Shown here piece by piece: positions 18,109-25,533 of a stretch of DNA of 64,000 nucleotides. Each line of letters opens with the position of its first letter. The first letter of the stretch is position 1. Below the pieces are notes generated by a model, which saw nothing but the letters and a program-made list of their open reading frames with translations, ran no database searches and was not told the origin of the DNA. This DNA comes from Leptotrichia wadei (GTDB lineage Bacteria > Fusobacteriota > Fusobacteriia > Fusobacteriales > Leptotrichiaceae), in NCBI RefSeq assembly GCF_007990445.1, contig NZ_AP019841.1, positions 310,001 to 374,000 on the forward strand, read 5' to 3'. A program made the position numbers and the translations under genes.

Positions 18109-18461
18109 TCAGCAACAAAAGCAATAATTTGCCCTGAAATCTGTAAATTTCCATTAAAACCTGGACGTAAGGCAGGAAAAAATTTTAAGCTCTTAGTTGT
18201 GGCTTCTAAAAAAATTTCTGCAACTTCGCCACCTGCTCCACCTGTTCCGTTAGCACAGGAGCCACTGACGTTTTTCATATTTTTGCAAAACCAATCTGGC
18301 AGAATAAATTTTGTTTCGTATTCATTTTTAATTGATAAATTTCCAAAATCAATAATTCTCAAATTTCCTACTATCGTTAAATTAAAAGCTTGATTTTGGA
18401 TACCGTTTGTACTGTTTAGTGTTACTTTTTCACTTTTAAAACTGGATAAATTTTCCAATTT
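18105..18461 (-). CDS. Silent alternative tail fibre C-terminus (no start codon)
   Basis: The minus strand is open from the inverted repeat at 18461 to a stop at 18105 that overlaps the fibre stop. It encodes LSKLENLSS followed by about 110 strand-rich residues (FNLTIVGNLRIIDFGNL, NEYETKFILPDWF, a Gly-rich GGAGGEVAEI stretch, and GNLQISGQIIAFVAD at the end). The start of this frame matches LSNKVENLY of the expressed fibre, and the lengths are alike. The frame runs further upstream into the recombinase leader, but that part looks random and has no ribosome site. It should be expressed only after inversion. Confidence 0.75.
   Translation of the reverse strand, partial: KLENLSSFKSEKVTLNSTNGIQNQAFNLTIVGNLRIIDFGNLSIKNEYETKFILPDWFCKNMKNVSGSCANGTGGAGGEVAEIFLEATTKSLKFFPALRPGFNGNLQISGQIIAFVAD
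18443..18461 (-). repeat. Right inverted repeat / putative crossover site of fibre cassette
   Basis: Inverted copy of the 17770-17788 repeat, differing at two of 19 positions. It lies about 10 bases from a hairpin at 18473-18494 in the recombinase leader. Confidence 0.7.
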
Positions 18462-18472
18462 ACTCAAAAAAG

Positions 18473-18494
18473 CTATACTTAAAAAAAAGTATAG
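18473..18494. repeat. Hairpin in the leader of the recombinase gene
   Basis: A perfect 8-bp stem (CTATACTT with AAGTATAG) around six A. The AGGAG ribosome site follows at once. It could control recombinase translation or form part of the recombination site. Confidence 0.5.
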
Positions 18495-18505
18495 GAGTAA
18501 TTCAA

Positions 18506-19441
18506 ATGAACAAAAATTGGGGAATTTACAAGGAATACCTGAACAGTTGCATAGTGAGAAATGAAAGTGTAAAAAACACAACGTACAGGACTTATAAAAA
18601 CAGTATGAAGCAATTTATTAAATATTTGCAACAATATGAAAATAATTATTATCTCTTGAATAGAAAAAATGCAAAAAATATGATTGGGATTTTAGAACGA
18701 TACATAAGACATTGCAGAGAAGTAAAAGGGAACAATGCAAGGACTATCAACAACAAAATAACGGCAATAAGTAGCTTTTATATATGGGCTGTTAAAAGAG
18801 ATTTAGTGGAGGTGCATCCGTTCCGGGATAAACTAGATAGATTAAAAGTTACAGATGTGGAAAAGAGGAGGAAAAGCTATTATTTAAACAGTAAAGAAAT
18901 AGTGGAAATACAAGTGAAAATGAAGTTATCTGAAAAATATGATTTGCAAGATCAGATAATATTCAATCTTATTATTGACACAGCATGCAGAATAAGTGCA
19001 TTACAGTCAATAAAGTTAGAAAATATTGACTTGGAAAACGGGATAATAAGCGGAATTGTGGAAAAAGAACAGAAAATAGTTGAATTTGTAATATTTGAGG
19101 AAACAATAGAGCTTATAAAGGAGTGGTTAAAATGCAGAAAAAACAGTGCTGAATATTTATTTATTACTAAATATAGAGGAATATTTAAACAAATGAGTAA
19201 AAGCACTATAAGAGACAGAGTAAGAAAAATTGGAAAGCTTGTTGGGATAGATAATTTGTATCCTCATAGTTTACGAAAAACAAGTATTAATCTACTAGCA
19301 GAAGTCGGAGGGATTGATTTAGCGAGTGAATTTGCAAATCATTCAGGAGTAGATGTTACAAAAAAATATTATATAAGAAAAACTACTGCAGCAGAAAAAA
19401 AGACGAAATTACTTGAAATGAGAAAAAAAATTGGATTTTAA
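18506..19441 (+). CDS. Tyrosine recombinase, probable fibre-cassette invertase
   Basis: A 311-residue tyrosine recombinase with an N-terminal SAM-like core-binding domain (residues ~1-115) and a catalytic domain holding R162 (TACRISAL), H254 and R257 (HSLRKT), H279 and the nucleophile Y288 or Y289 (TKKYYIRK). It cuts and rejoins DNA through a 3'-phosphotyrosine. It lies immediately beside the inverted fibre repeat, between the fibre and fibre-assembly-like genes and far from any visible attachment site, so inversion of the fibre cassette is the likeliest job. A role as the prophage integrase cannot be ruled out. Confidence 0.85.
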   Translation: MNKNWGIYKEYLNSCIVRNESVKNTTYRTYKNSMKQFIKYLQQYENNYYLLNRKNAKNMIGILERYIRHCREVKGNNARTINNKITAISSFYIWAVKRDLVEVHPFRDKLDRLKVTDVEKRRKSYYLNSKEIVEIQVKMKLSEKYDLQDQIIFNLIIDTACRISALQSIKLENIDLENGIISGIVEKEQKIVEFVIFEETIELIKEWLKCRKNSAEYLFITKYRGIFKQMSKSTIRDRVRKIGKLVGIDNLYPHSLRKTSINLLAEVGGIDLASEFANHSGVDVTKKYYIRKTTAAEKKTKLLEMRKKIGF

Positions 19442-19465
19442 AACAAAAGATGGGAGAAAAAAACA

Positions 19466-20032
19466 ATGGAAGAATTTAGAGTATATTTATATGATAAAAA
19501 TGGGAATTTAATCGGAATATATTTAGCACCATCACAGGAAGAATTTGAAACGGATAAATTGAAATATTGTAGCGAATATGTCGAGGGGGAAACTTATATT
19601 TCTTATATTGAAATCAATAATGCAATAATTGATAACGGAGTTATTAGAGAAATGAAAACTTCTGAAAAAATAAACGCTGGTTTTATAACTCTTTTAGATG
19701 GGCAATATTTGGAAAATGAAGAAATAAAAACTATTGAAAAACCAAATAAATATAGTAATTGGGATAAGAACATTAATACTTGGGTGGAAGATAAAGCAGA
19801 AAAGCTAAAATATTTAAAGGAGTTGAGATATCAAAAACAGCAAGAATTTGTTAAATACAAGAAAGAGCTAGAAGAAAAAGAAGAAGAAAAAACAGAATTT
19901 GAAAATTTAGGTTTTGACATAACTGAAACGGAGGAAATGATAACAGAAATAAAATCTGAAATGGATTTATTGAAAACTGAAATAGCAAAATTAACAAAGG
20001 ACATAAAAAAAGTTGAAAAGGAAGTGGCATAG
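19466..20032 (+). CDS. Putative tail fibre assembly protein
   Basis: A 188-residue protein. The first ~120 residues carry PNKYSNWDKNINTWVED, like the conserved segment of phage tail-fibre-assembly (Tfa-like) chaperones. The last ~65 residues form a Lys/Glu coiled coil. Position after the fibre and recombinase genes supports a chaperone that helps the fibre C-terminus fold. Similarity was judged by eye. Confidence 0.6.
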   Translation: MEEFRVYLYDKNGNLIGIYLAPSQEEFETDKLKYCSEYVEGETYISYIEINNAIIDNGVIREMKTSEKINAGFITLLDGQYLENEEIKTIEKPNKYSNWDKNINTWVEDKAEKLKYLKELRYQKQQEFVKYKKELEEKEEEKTEFENLGFDITETEEMITEIKSEMDLLKTEIAKLTKDIKKVEKEVA

Positions 20033-20569
20033 ATGGATAGATTTGAAAAGATTTTCAGCTTCACGTTAGCTGTCGAGGGTGGCTATACCAACGACAAGAA
20101 TGATAAGGGTGGCGAAACAACATGGGGAGTTACTAAAGATGAAGCAAAAAGAAATGGTTATCGTGGTTCTATGAAAGATTTGACGAAAGAGTTTGCAAAG
20201 AAAATATTGGAAAAAGACTATTACCTGAAAAATCGTTTGAATGAAATAAAAAACGATAAGGTCGCATTGTCAATATGTGACTGGAGTTTTAACTCAGGAA
20301 AATGGGCAACTAAAAAGGCACAGGTAACGTTAAACAGATATTTTGGCTATAATCTAGTTGTGGATGGTATTTTTGGAAGCAAGACTATAAAAGCCTTGAA
20401 TGAAGTGGAAGAACAAGGAAAATCAGCAGAATTTCTGAGAGATTACCATAGCATACAGAGAAAATTTTATCATTCTATAGTTGAATATAATTCAACTCAG
20501 AAAGTTTTTTTGACTGGATGGTTGAATCGTGTTGATAGAAAAGAAAAATACTTGAAGGAGATGGTGTAA
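20033..20569 (+). CDS. Endolysin, glycoside hydrolase 108-type muramidase
   Basis: A 178-residue lysozyme-like protein of the GH108 family with a C-terminal peptidoglycan-binding (PG_binding_3) region. The N-terminal VEGGYTNDKNDKGGETTWGV carries the family's catalytic Glu in EGGY. LVVDGIFGSKTIKALN and the final TGWLNRVDR match the rest of the family. It would cut glycan strands at lysis. No signal peptide is seen, so export needs the holin. The start lies one base after the previous stop codon. Confidence 0.9.
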   Translation: MDRFEKIFSFTLAVEGGYTNDKNDKGGETTWGVTKDEAKRNGYRGSMKDLTKEFAKKILEKDYYLKNRLNEIKNDKVALSICDWSFNSGKWATKKAQVTLNRYFGYNLVVDGIFGSKTIKALNEVEEQGKSAEFLRDYHSIQRKFYHSIVEYNSTQKVFLTGWLNRVDRKEKYLKEMV

Positions 20570-20570
20570 G

Positions 20571-21152
20571 ATGAAAAAAATTTGTGTAATAATTGGGCAT
20601 GGCGGAAACGATTGCGGAGCAATTAACCCTCATACAAAAGAGACTGAGCTTGCTTACAATACCGAACTTGCTGATATGCTTATGGGGGCATTAAAAAATG
20701 AGTATGAAATCGTAAAATATAACAGGGGATATAACAAAGTTGAAAATATTGGGATAGTCAATGGTTATAAATCAGACTTGATTTTATCGCTGCACTGTAA
20801 TTCATTTAATGGAATTGCTTCAGGAACAGAGGCACTTTACTGGTATTCAAGCGAAAAATCTAAAAAATTGGCAGAGATATTAAGTAAAAATATTTCTGAG
20901 ACTTTTGGAATCCACAACAGAGGAGCGAAACCAAGAGTTACAAATGAAATTAAGAAACGGAATCCTATTAAATTCAAAGATATGGAAACAAGGGGAAGTT
21001 ACTTGCTTTATAGGACAAATGCCCCTTGTAACATTATTGAACCGTTTTTCATCGATAACGATAGCGATTTGAAGCTCGGAAAAGAGAAAAAACGGGAATA
21101 TGTGGAAGCGATAAAAAAATCTATAAAAGAATATTTTGAAGGAGTGATGTAA
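20571..21152 (+). CDS. N-acetylmuramoyl-L-alanine amidase (Amidase_3)
   Basis: A 193-residue zinc amidase that cuts the bond between muramic acid and L-alanine. It shows the family order: HGG near the N-terminus (zinc His), an ETELAYN segment (zinc Glu), SLHCNS (zinc His), then a late IIEPFFIDN with the catalytic Glu. It starts two bases after the muramidase stop, so the phage has two consecutive lysins with different bond specificity. No signal peptide is present. Confidence 0.9.
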   Translation: MKKICVIIGHGGNDCGAINPHTKETELAYNTELADMLMGALKNEYEIVKYNRGYNKVENIGIVNGYKSDLILSLHCNSFNGIASGTEALYWYSSEKSKKLAEILSKNISETFGIHNRGAKPRVTNEIKKRNPIKFKDMETRGSYLLYRTNAPCNIIEPFFIDNDSDLKLGKEKKREYVEAIKKSIKEYFEGVM

Positions 21153-21153
21153 A

Positions 21154-21546
21154 ATGAACATACTAACAAATGTATTAAATCAATTTGGAGCAAATTTAAC
21201 AAATTTATTGGCGGTAGCATTAGCTGGACTAATAGCAAAAGGATTATCTTTAATTATAATTAATGGGCATAAATATTTGCTTAAAAGAAAAATATCTAAA
21301 TATGTACTTAAGTTTATTCCTCAAGGAATAGCTTATGGTGATATGCTAAAAGGCATAAAGCCAAATCGGGAAAGACTAGTTCAGGCTGTTCTAACTGTTC
21401 AAAATAGAGTTCTAAAAATGTTTCCTGAAAAACAAAGACCTACAATAGACAGATTGATAGATGAAAATGCTATTGCTAGAGAGATTGAAAGAAAGCTGAA
21501 TGAGGACAAGCAGGAGGGTTTAGCAAAGCCGACAATGGAAAAATAA
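21154..21546 (+). CDS. Small membrane protein of the lysis module (holin-like)
   Basis: A 130-residue protein with one strongly hydrophobic N-terminal segment (residues ~13-35), a basic stretch and a helical soluble tail, similar in layout to LLH-type phage holins. It follows the amidase at once. Near its end GGGTTTA (21516-21522) is in the phase required for a -1 slip, and the -1 frame stays open for 83 more codons. Holin identity is inferred from context and topology. Confidence 0.6.
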   Translation: MNILTNVLNQFGANLTNLLAVALAGLIAKGLSLIIINGHKYLLKRKISKYVLKFIPQGIAYGDMLKGIKPNRERLVQAVLTVQNRVLKMFPEKQRPTIDRLIDENAIAREIERKLNEDKQEGLAKPTMEK

Positions 21547-21773
21547 CTTCCACTGCCGGGAATAAAATAGTTGATAAAGTTGTAGGAAAGTTAGTGGAGA
21601 ACAAAAAGTTATCTGCTATCACTGATAATAGAATGAACTTTAATATAATTGATTACAGGCGTGATTATAGCAGAAGCAATGTGTATGCCGATATTAGTTA
21701 TAGGGAGAACTTTAGAGGAGATAGGGAAGTAATGGCAAGGGCGGGGTTCATCTATTACTTTGACAGGAAATAA
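21522..21773 (+). CDS. Possible -1 frameshift extension, or separate 46-aa protein from ATG 21633
   Basis: The frame -1 to the preceding gene is open from 21509 to a stop at 21771-21773. It encodes about 83 residues ending in amphipathic strands (SNVYADISYRENF, then FIYYFDRK). An ATG at 21633 could start a 46-residue protein but lacks a clear ribosome site. Together with the slippery GGGTTTA this suggests a ~207-residue recoded product. A disabled gene with a frameshift mutation is the alternative. Confidence 0.45.
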   Translation, partial: SKADNGKITSTAGNKIVDKVVGKLVENKKLSAITDNRMNFNIIDYRRDYSRSNVYADISYRENFRGDREVMARAGFIYYFDRK

Positions 21774-21791
21774 TTTTTGGAGGCATAATTA

Positions 21792-22163
21792 ATGATAGAG
21801 GATTTGAAGGTAATAATAGACAATCACGGACTTTTCCTTATACTGTTCTTTTCAGGAGTGCTGTTTGGAGTAGTGGCACAGAAGATGATAGACAATCAGC
21901 CAGTTAAGCCATTTTTTAAAAGAATAGCGGTGGCTGGGATGACGATGGCTATTTCGTTATCTTTAAATAAGGTAATAGGTCACTTCTCAGCTAGTTTTTT
22001 ATATCCTTTAAGTCCGGTTTTTGGATTTTTCGGTGAGGCTTTGCTGGAAACGGTAAATCAGAAAAGATATGGTATAAGCACAGGATTTTTGGAACTTCTG
22101 CTGGAAAAGTTCGGATTTGTCAAGAAGAGAGATGATAAAGATGAAAATATATCACAGAAGTAG
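21792..22163 (+). CDS. Phage holin candidate with multiple membrane segments
   Basis: A 123-residue protein with hydrophobic segments near residues 13-30, 45-60 and 70-85 and a charged C-terminus, a typical layout for a class I-type holin. TTGGAGG precedes the ATG. The lysin context supports a role in timing lysis. No named family was identified. Confidence 0.65.
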   Translation: MIEDLKVIIDNHGLFLILFFSGVLFGVVAQKMIDNQPVKPFFKRIAVAGMTMAISLSLNKVIGHFSASFLYPLSPVFGFFGEALLETVNQKRYGISTGFLELLLEKFGFVKKRDDKDENISQK

Positions 22164-22464
22164 GAAGTTTGCAATCGTAATGTTTGCACTGATATTTTTA
22201 AATTCAGCAATTACGCTAAAGTTGAGAAGCTATCAAAGACAACAAAATCTGAATTTATTAAGAAGCAGATTAAAAAAAGAGAGCAACATAGAGATTTTCG
22301 ACAGTATAGAAAGAAAATCGAAAACGGAAGATTTAATACTTCTGATAAGTACAAACTTTGTCGCTTTAATAACAACTGTTGGATTCGACAGATTCGGAGT
22401 GTTTGAAGAAAGTGATGAAACTGTAAAGAAAAACAAGAAAAAACTTGTGAAATTATTTTTGTAA
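22141..22464 (+). CDS. Small two-helix membrane protein of the lysis module
   Basis: A 107-residue protein with hydrophobic segments at residues ~10-27 and ~67-85 separated by a basic coiled stretch. It overlaps the end of the preceding holin candidate. The ATG at 22141 follows GAGATGATAAAG; an upstream in-frame TTG start is less likely. It may be an antiholin or spanin-like partner; this is inference from position. Confidence 0.55.
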   Translation: MKIYHRSRKFAIVMFALIFLNSAITLKLRSYQRQQNLNLLRSRLKKESNIEIFDSIERKSKTEDLILLISTNFVALITTVGFDRFGVFEESDETVKKNKKKLVKLFL

Positions 22465-22472
22465 GTTATTGG

Positions 22473-22499
22473 GGTAGCCAGAAATGGCTATCTTTTTTT
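22473..22499 (+). terminator. Terminator of the phage late operon
   Basis: Stem GGTAGCC with GGCTATC (one G-U pair), loop AGAAAT, then seven T. It ends the continuous rightward block that starts before the window. Confidence 0.75.
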
Positions 22500-22511
22500 G
22501 TAAAAAAGTTG

Positions 22512-22540
22512 TTGGTAAAATACAAAATATACTGTATAAT
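22512..22540 (+). promoter_or_regulatory. Promoter for the small downstream phage genes
   Basis: TTGGTA, 17-base spacer, TATAAT at 22535-22540, right after the late terminator. AGAAAGGA follows at about +10. Confidence 0.6.
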
Positions 22541-22560
22541 AATCTCAAGAAAGGATTAAA

Positions 22561-22749
22561 ATACGGAAAAAGAAAAACCAGCAAAATAAAATATACTTCA
22601 AAATCTATATCGCTTTCAATGGAAAATGGAATGAATCGGAAAGTAAAGTACAGGAACAGGGAATAACTAAAAACGAACTTGTTGCTGATCTAATAGAAAA
22701 ATATTTAAAGAAAAATAGGAGAAAAAATGAGGAAAATAAAACAAAATAA
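22561..22749 (+). CDS. Small ribbon-helix-helix-like protein with non-standard start (ATA) or degraded start
   Basis: An open frame of 62 codons behind a good promoter and AGAAAGGA. It encodes KIYFKIYIAFNGKW followed by GITKNELVADLIEKYLKK, the strand then helix-turn-helix look of RHH/CopG-type DNA-binding proteins. The codon at the correct distance from the ribosome site is ATA, with no ATG, GTG or TTG in frame, so either a rare start is used or the start has mutated. It overlaps the next gene by 23 bases. Confidence 0.45.
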   Translation: MRKKKNQQNKIYFKIYIAFNGKWNESESKVQEQGITKNELVADLIEKYLKKNRRKNEENKTK

Positions 22750-23017
22750 TAATTTTATGAAAAAGAACTACAGACATTTTTTAGTAAGTGAAGTAAAAAA
22801 AGAATTTGGAAATGATGTTAAAAAATATATAGACTGGGAACTAGGCGTACTGGAAACAGGATTAAAAATGACAGGAAGTGCTGAAATGTTAAATATTTTA
22901 AATAAATATAGAAGTGATTTAATAGAAACAATACTATCTAAAGATAATGAGATTGTACAAACTGTGATGGCAAATACTTTAAGTGATTATAGAGAAATGG
23001 AGAAAAATAGCAACTAA
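22727..23017 (+). CDS. Hypothetical small helical protein
   Basis: A 96-residue, mostly helical protein behind AATAGGAG. No family was recognised. It overlaps the RHH-like ORF upstream, so the two are probably co-expressed from the promoter at 22512. It is the last rightward gene before the host guaA region and may be the last phage gene. Confidence 0.6.
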   Translation: MRKIKQNNNFMKKNYRHFLVSEVKKEFGNDVKKYIDWELGVLETGLKMTGSAEMLNILNKYRSDLIETILSKDNEIVQTVMANTLSDYREMEKNSN

Positions 23018-23034
23018 ATATGATAAAATAAAAA

Positions 23035-23062
23035 TTGACAAATAAGAAAATAATGTTATACT
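23035..23062 (+). promoter_or_regulatory. Promoter of a possible mini-transcript
   Basis: TTGACA, 16-base spacer, TATACT at 23057-23062. A terminator begins about 20 bases after the expected start site and no ORF lies between. Confidence 0.5.
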
Positions 23063-23086
23063 TTTAATAGAAAATACAGGATAAAG

Positions 23087-23114
23087 TAAAAGAGGCTGAA
23101 ATATGCCTCTTTTT
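23087..23114 (+). terminator. Terminator at the phage/host junction
   Basis: Stem AAAAGAGGC with GCCTCTTTTT. In reverse it also offers a run of T after the stem, so it may serve guaA from the other side, although guaA ends 85 bases away. Confidence 0.7.
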
Positions 23115-23198
23115 GAATTTTAGTACCTTTTTAGTACTTTTATATTTTATTGATGTTGTCAAAGTAAATAAACAACGCATTAAAATTAATTTTATTGA

Positions 23199-24743
23199 TT
23201 ATTCCCATTCAATTGTTCCAGGTGGCTTAGAAGAAATATCATACACAATTCTATTGATTCCATTTACTTTGTTTATAATCTTGTTTGACACTTCTTCCAA
23301 AAATTCATAAGGCAATTTTGACCAAGTGGCTGTCATAAAGTCAATTGTATTTACTGAACGAATAGCGGCTACAAATTCATAAGTTCTTTGATCTCCCATT
23401 ACCCCGACAGTTTTTACAGGTAACAATGTTACAAATGCTTGATCTACTTTATCATAAAGCCCTTTTTCCATCAATTCAGTAATGAAAATGTCATCAGCTT
23501 CCTGAAGAATTTTTACTTTGTCAGGCGTTACTTCTCCAATTACACGGATTCCAAGTCCTGGACCTGGGAATGGATGTCTTTTTATAATTGTGTCAGGAAG
23601 TCCAAGTTCGTGTCCTACTTTTCTAACTTCATCCTTAAATAATTCCTTCAAAGGTTCCAATAACTCAAATTGCAAGTCTTCTGGCAATCCTCCAACATTG
23701 TGGTGAGATTTTATTGTGTGGGAAGGTCCTTTTATAGACTGAGATTCAATAACATCTGGATAAATTGTTCCCTGTGCCAAAAATTTTGCACCTTCTTGAC
23801 CTTTAAGTTTTCTGATTTCTTCGTTAAACACTTCAATAAATTCATTTCCAATGATTTTTCTTTTAGCTTCAGGTTCATCTACACCTTTTAATTTGTTTAG
23901 AAATCTGTCTTTTGCATCAACAAATACAATATTCAAGTCAAAATGTTCCTTGTAGTATTCTAATACTTTTTTTCCTTCATCTTTTCTCAAAAGTCCAGTA
24001 TCTACAAACATGCAAGTAAGCTGATGTCCAATTGCATTGTTAATAAGAACTGCGGCAACTGATGAATCTACTCCTCCAGAAAGTGCAAGAAGCACGTGCT
24101 CATCTCCAACAGTTTCCTTTATAAATTTTGTCTTTTCAGCAATAAAACTTGAAATTTTCCAATTTTTTTCACATTTACAAATGTTAAATACAAAATTTTT
24201 CAAAATTTGAGTTCCACATTCAGAATGAACTACTTCTGGATGGAATTGCAATGCGTAAATTCCATTGTTATTTGTAATTGCAGCAATTGATGAATCAGTT
24301 TTTGCAATTACTTCAAAATCTTTTGGCAATTCTGTGATGTGGTCATTGTGGCTCATCCAGATGTTAGAAGATTTTTTAACTCCTGTAAATAATGGATTAT
24401 CATTATTTCCTACTTCCAAGACAGCTTTTCCAAATTCCCTCGAATCAGCTTTTTCAACTTTTCCGCCATTTAAATGCGTAATTAGCTGCATTCCGTAACA
24501 GATTCCCAGAATAGGAAGATTTAGGTTAAATACTTCAGGATTTACAGTTGGAGCATCTTTTTCATAAACTGAAGCAGGCCCTCCAGAAAATATAATCCCT
24601 TTTACCTTTTCTTTCCCGCTTTTTATTTTCTCAATATCAATTAAAGGCACAATTTCGCAATAAACTTCCATTTCCCTAATTCTTCTGGCAATTAGCTGGC
24701 TATATTGCGAACCAAAATCGATAATAATAATTTTTTCCTTCAC
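23199..24743 (-). CDS. guaA: GMP synthase (glutamine-hydrolysing)
   Basis: A 514-residue, full-length enzyme converting XMP, ATP and glutamine to GMP, the last step of guanine nucleotide synthesis. The N-terminal class I amidotransferase has the GICYGMQ nucleophile Cys and an FHPEV His. The ATP-pyrophosphatase domain has the SGGVDSSV P-loop, and the C-terminal dimerisation domain ends GTIEWE. The start is GTG with GAGGTG four bases upstream. It stands alone, facing the prophage. No purine riboswitch was recognised upstream. Confidence 0.97.
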   Translation of the reverse strand: MKEKIIIIDFGSQYSQLIARRIREMEVYCEIVPLIDIEKIKSGKEKVKGIIFSGGPASVYEKDAPTVNPEVFNLNLPILGICYGMQLITHLNGGKVEKADSREFGKAVLEVGNNDNPLFTGVKKSSNIWMSHNDHITELPKDFEVIAKTDSSIAAITNNNGIYALQFHPEVVHSECGTQILKNFVFNICKCEKNWKISSFIAEKTKFIKETVGDEHVLLALSGGVDSSVAAVLINNAIGHQLTCMFVDTGLLRKDEGKKVLEYYKEHFDLNIVFVDAKDRFLNKLKGVDEPEAKRKIIGNEFIEVFNEEIRKLKGQEGAKFLAQGTIYPDVIESQSIKGPSHTIKSHHNVGGLPEDLQFELLEPLKELFKDEVRKVGHELGLPDTIIKRHPFPGPGLGIRVIGEVTPDKVKILQEADDIFITELMEKGLYDKVDQAFVTLLPVKTVGVMGDQRTYEFVAAIRSVNTIDFMTATWSKLPYEFLEEVSNKIINKVNGINRIVYDISSKPPGTIEWE

Positions 24744-24900
24744 TTTTCACCTCTATATATTAAATTTTTTTTATAAAACATAATTCTACATAAATATTTT
24801 ATCATTATTTTTAAGTTTTTTCTATATATTTTTACATTAATTTTTCTTTTGATATGTAAATGTTAAGTGCATTGTTTTTTTATGAAATTTTATATTAAAA

Positions 24901-24960
24901 AAATAGATTTATTCATCAATTCAAAATTTATATTTATAAAATTAATAAATAAATCTATTT
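24901..24960 (-). terminator. Terminator of nrdDG overlapping the nrdG stop
   Basis: A 13-bp perfect inverted repeat (AAATAGATTTATT and its complement) at the two ends, with a 34-base loop. On the minus strand it is followed by seven T. The nrdG stop codon lies in the stem. Confidence 0.6.
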
Positions 24961-25503
24961 AATAAAAAAATCTTCCTTTTTTATAATTCTCTGATTACTG
25001 CTTCCCCTAAATTTTATTTTTGGGTCATAAAGTTCCTTTACAAACCGTCCATCAACTAGCACATCCACATATTCAAGGCATTTTTTCCGCAATTCATCAC
25101 AGCGAATCTGTTCAATCGTATAACCTGTATAAAGCCATATATTCTTTCCTGTATTTTCCTTCAAAAATTTCAGAACTTTTAACATATCTATTGGATTAAA
25201 GAGAGGATCGCCACCAGTTATTGTAATTCCATCAAGAAGAGTATTTTCATTTATTTCCTTGGCAATTTTTTCTAAAATTTCATAAGTTAAAGTATTTCCA
25301 TGATTTGGATTCCATGAATACTCGTTATGGCATCCTGGGCAGGCATGAGAACAGCCAGAAAAGTAAAGTGAATAACGAAGACCAACACCGTCAACGATTG
25401 TTTCCTTGTAAGTTGTTAAGATTTTCAATGTAAAATCATTTTTTGGAGTTTTTGAAAATTTTTTTTCTAAAATTTTTTCTTTTTCTGTCTTTAGTTTATT
25501 CAC
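24955..25503 (-). CDS. nrdG: Anaerobic ribonucleotide reductase activating protein
   Basis: A 182-residue radical SAM activase that generates the glycyl radical on NrdD. It has the CSHACPGC cluster motif (CX3CX2C) and a GGDPL segment for SAM binding. The N-terminus has a charged extension of about 25 residues before the family core. It lies 30 bases after nrdD on the same strand and is surely co-transcribed with it under the NrdR-box promoter. Confidence 0.95.
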   Translation of the reverse strand: MNKLKTEKEKILEKKFSKTPKNDFTLKILTTYKETIVDGVGLRYSLYFSGCSHACPGCHNEYSWNPNHGNTLTYEILEKIAKEINENTLLDGITITGGDPLFNPIDMLKVLKFLKENTGKNIWLYTGYTIEQIRCDELRKKCLEYVDVLVDGRFVKELYDPKIKFRGSSNQRIIKKEDFFIK

Positions 25504-25533
25504 TTTAAATTACCTCGCTATTATATAATATAT

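Noticed and set aside
18461-18581. Upstream extension of the silent fibre frame to a Met codon at 18581
   Set aside because: The extra ~40 codons lie in the recombinase leader and N-terminus and look random. There is no ribosome site, so the cassette is better seen as lacking a start.
22484-22666. 60-codon plus-strand frame after the late terminator
   Set aside because: Its ATG lies in the terminator hairpin. The overlapping frame at 22561-22749 has better protein character and signals.
23018-23198. Prophage right attachment site near guaA
   Set aside because: TTTTAGTAC occurs twice close together, but the left end is outside the window, so no att pair can be shown. The phage may also be a Mu-type element without att sites.
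24744-24954. Possible purine riboswitch upstream of guaA
   Set aside because: The leader is almost pure A/T without the conserved three-way junction or loop sequences. Nothing supports an aptamer.
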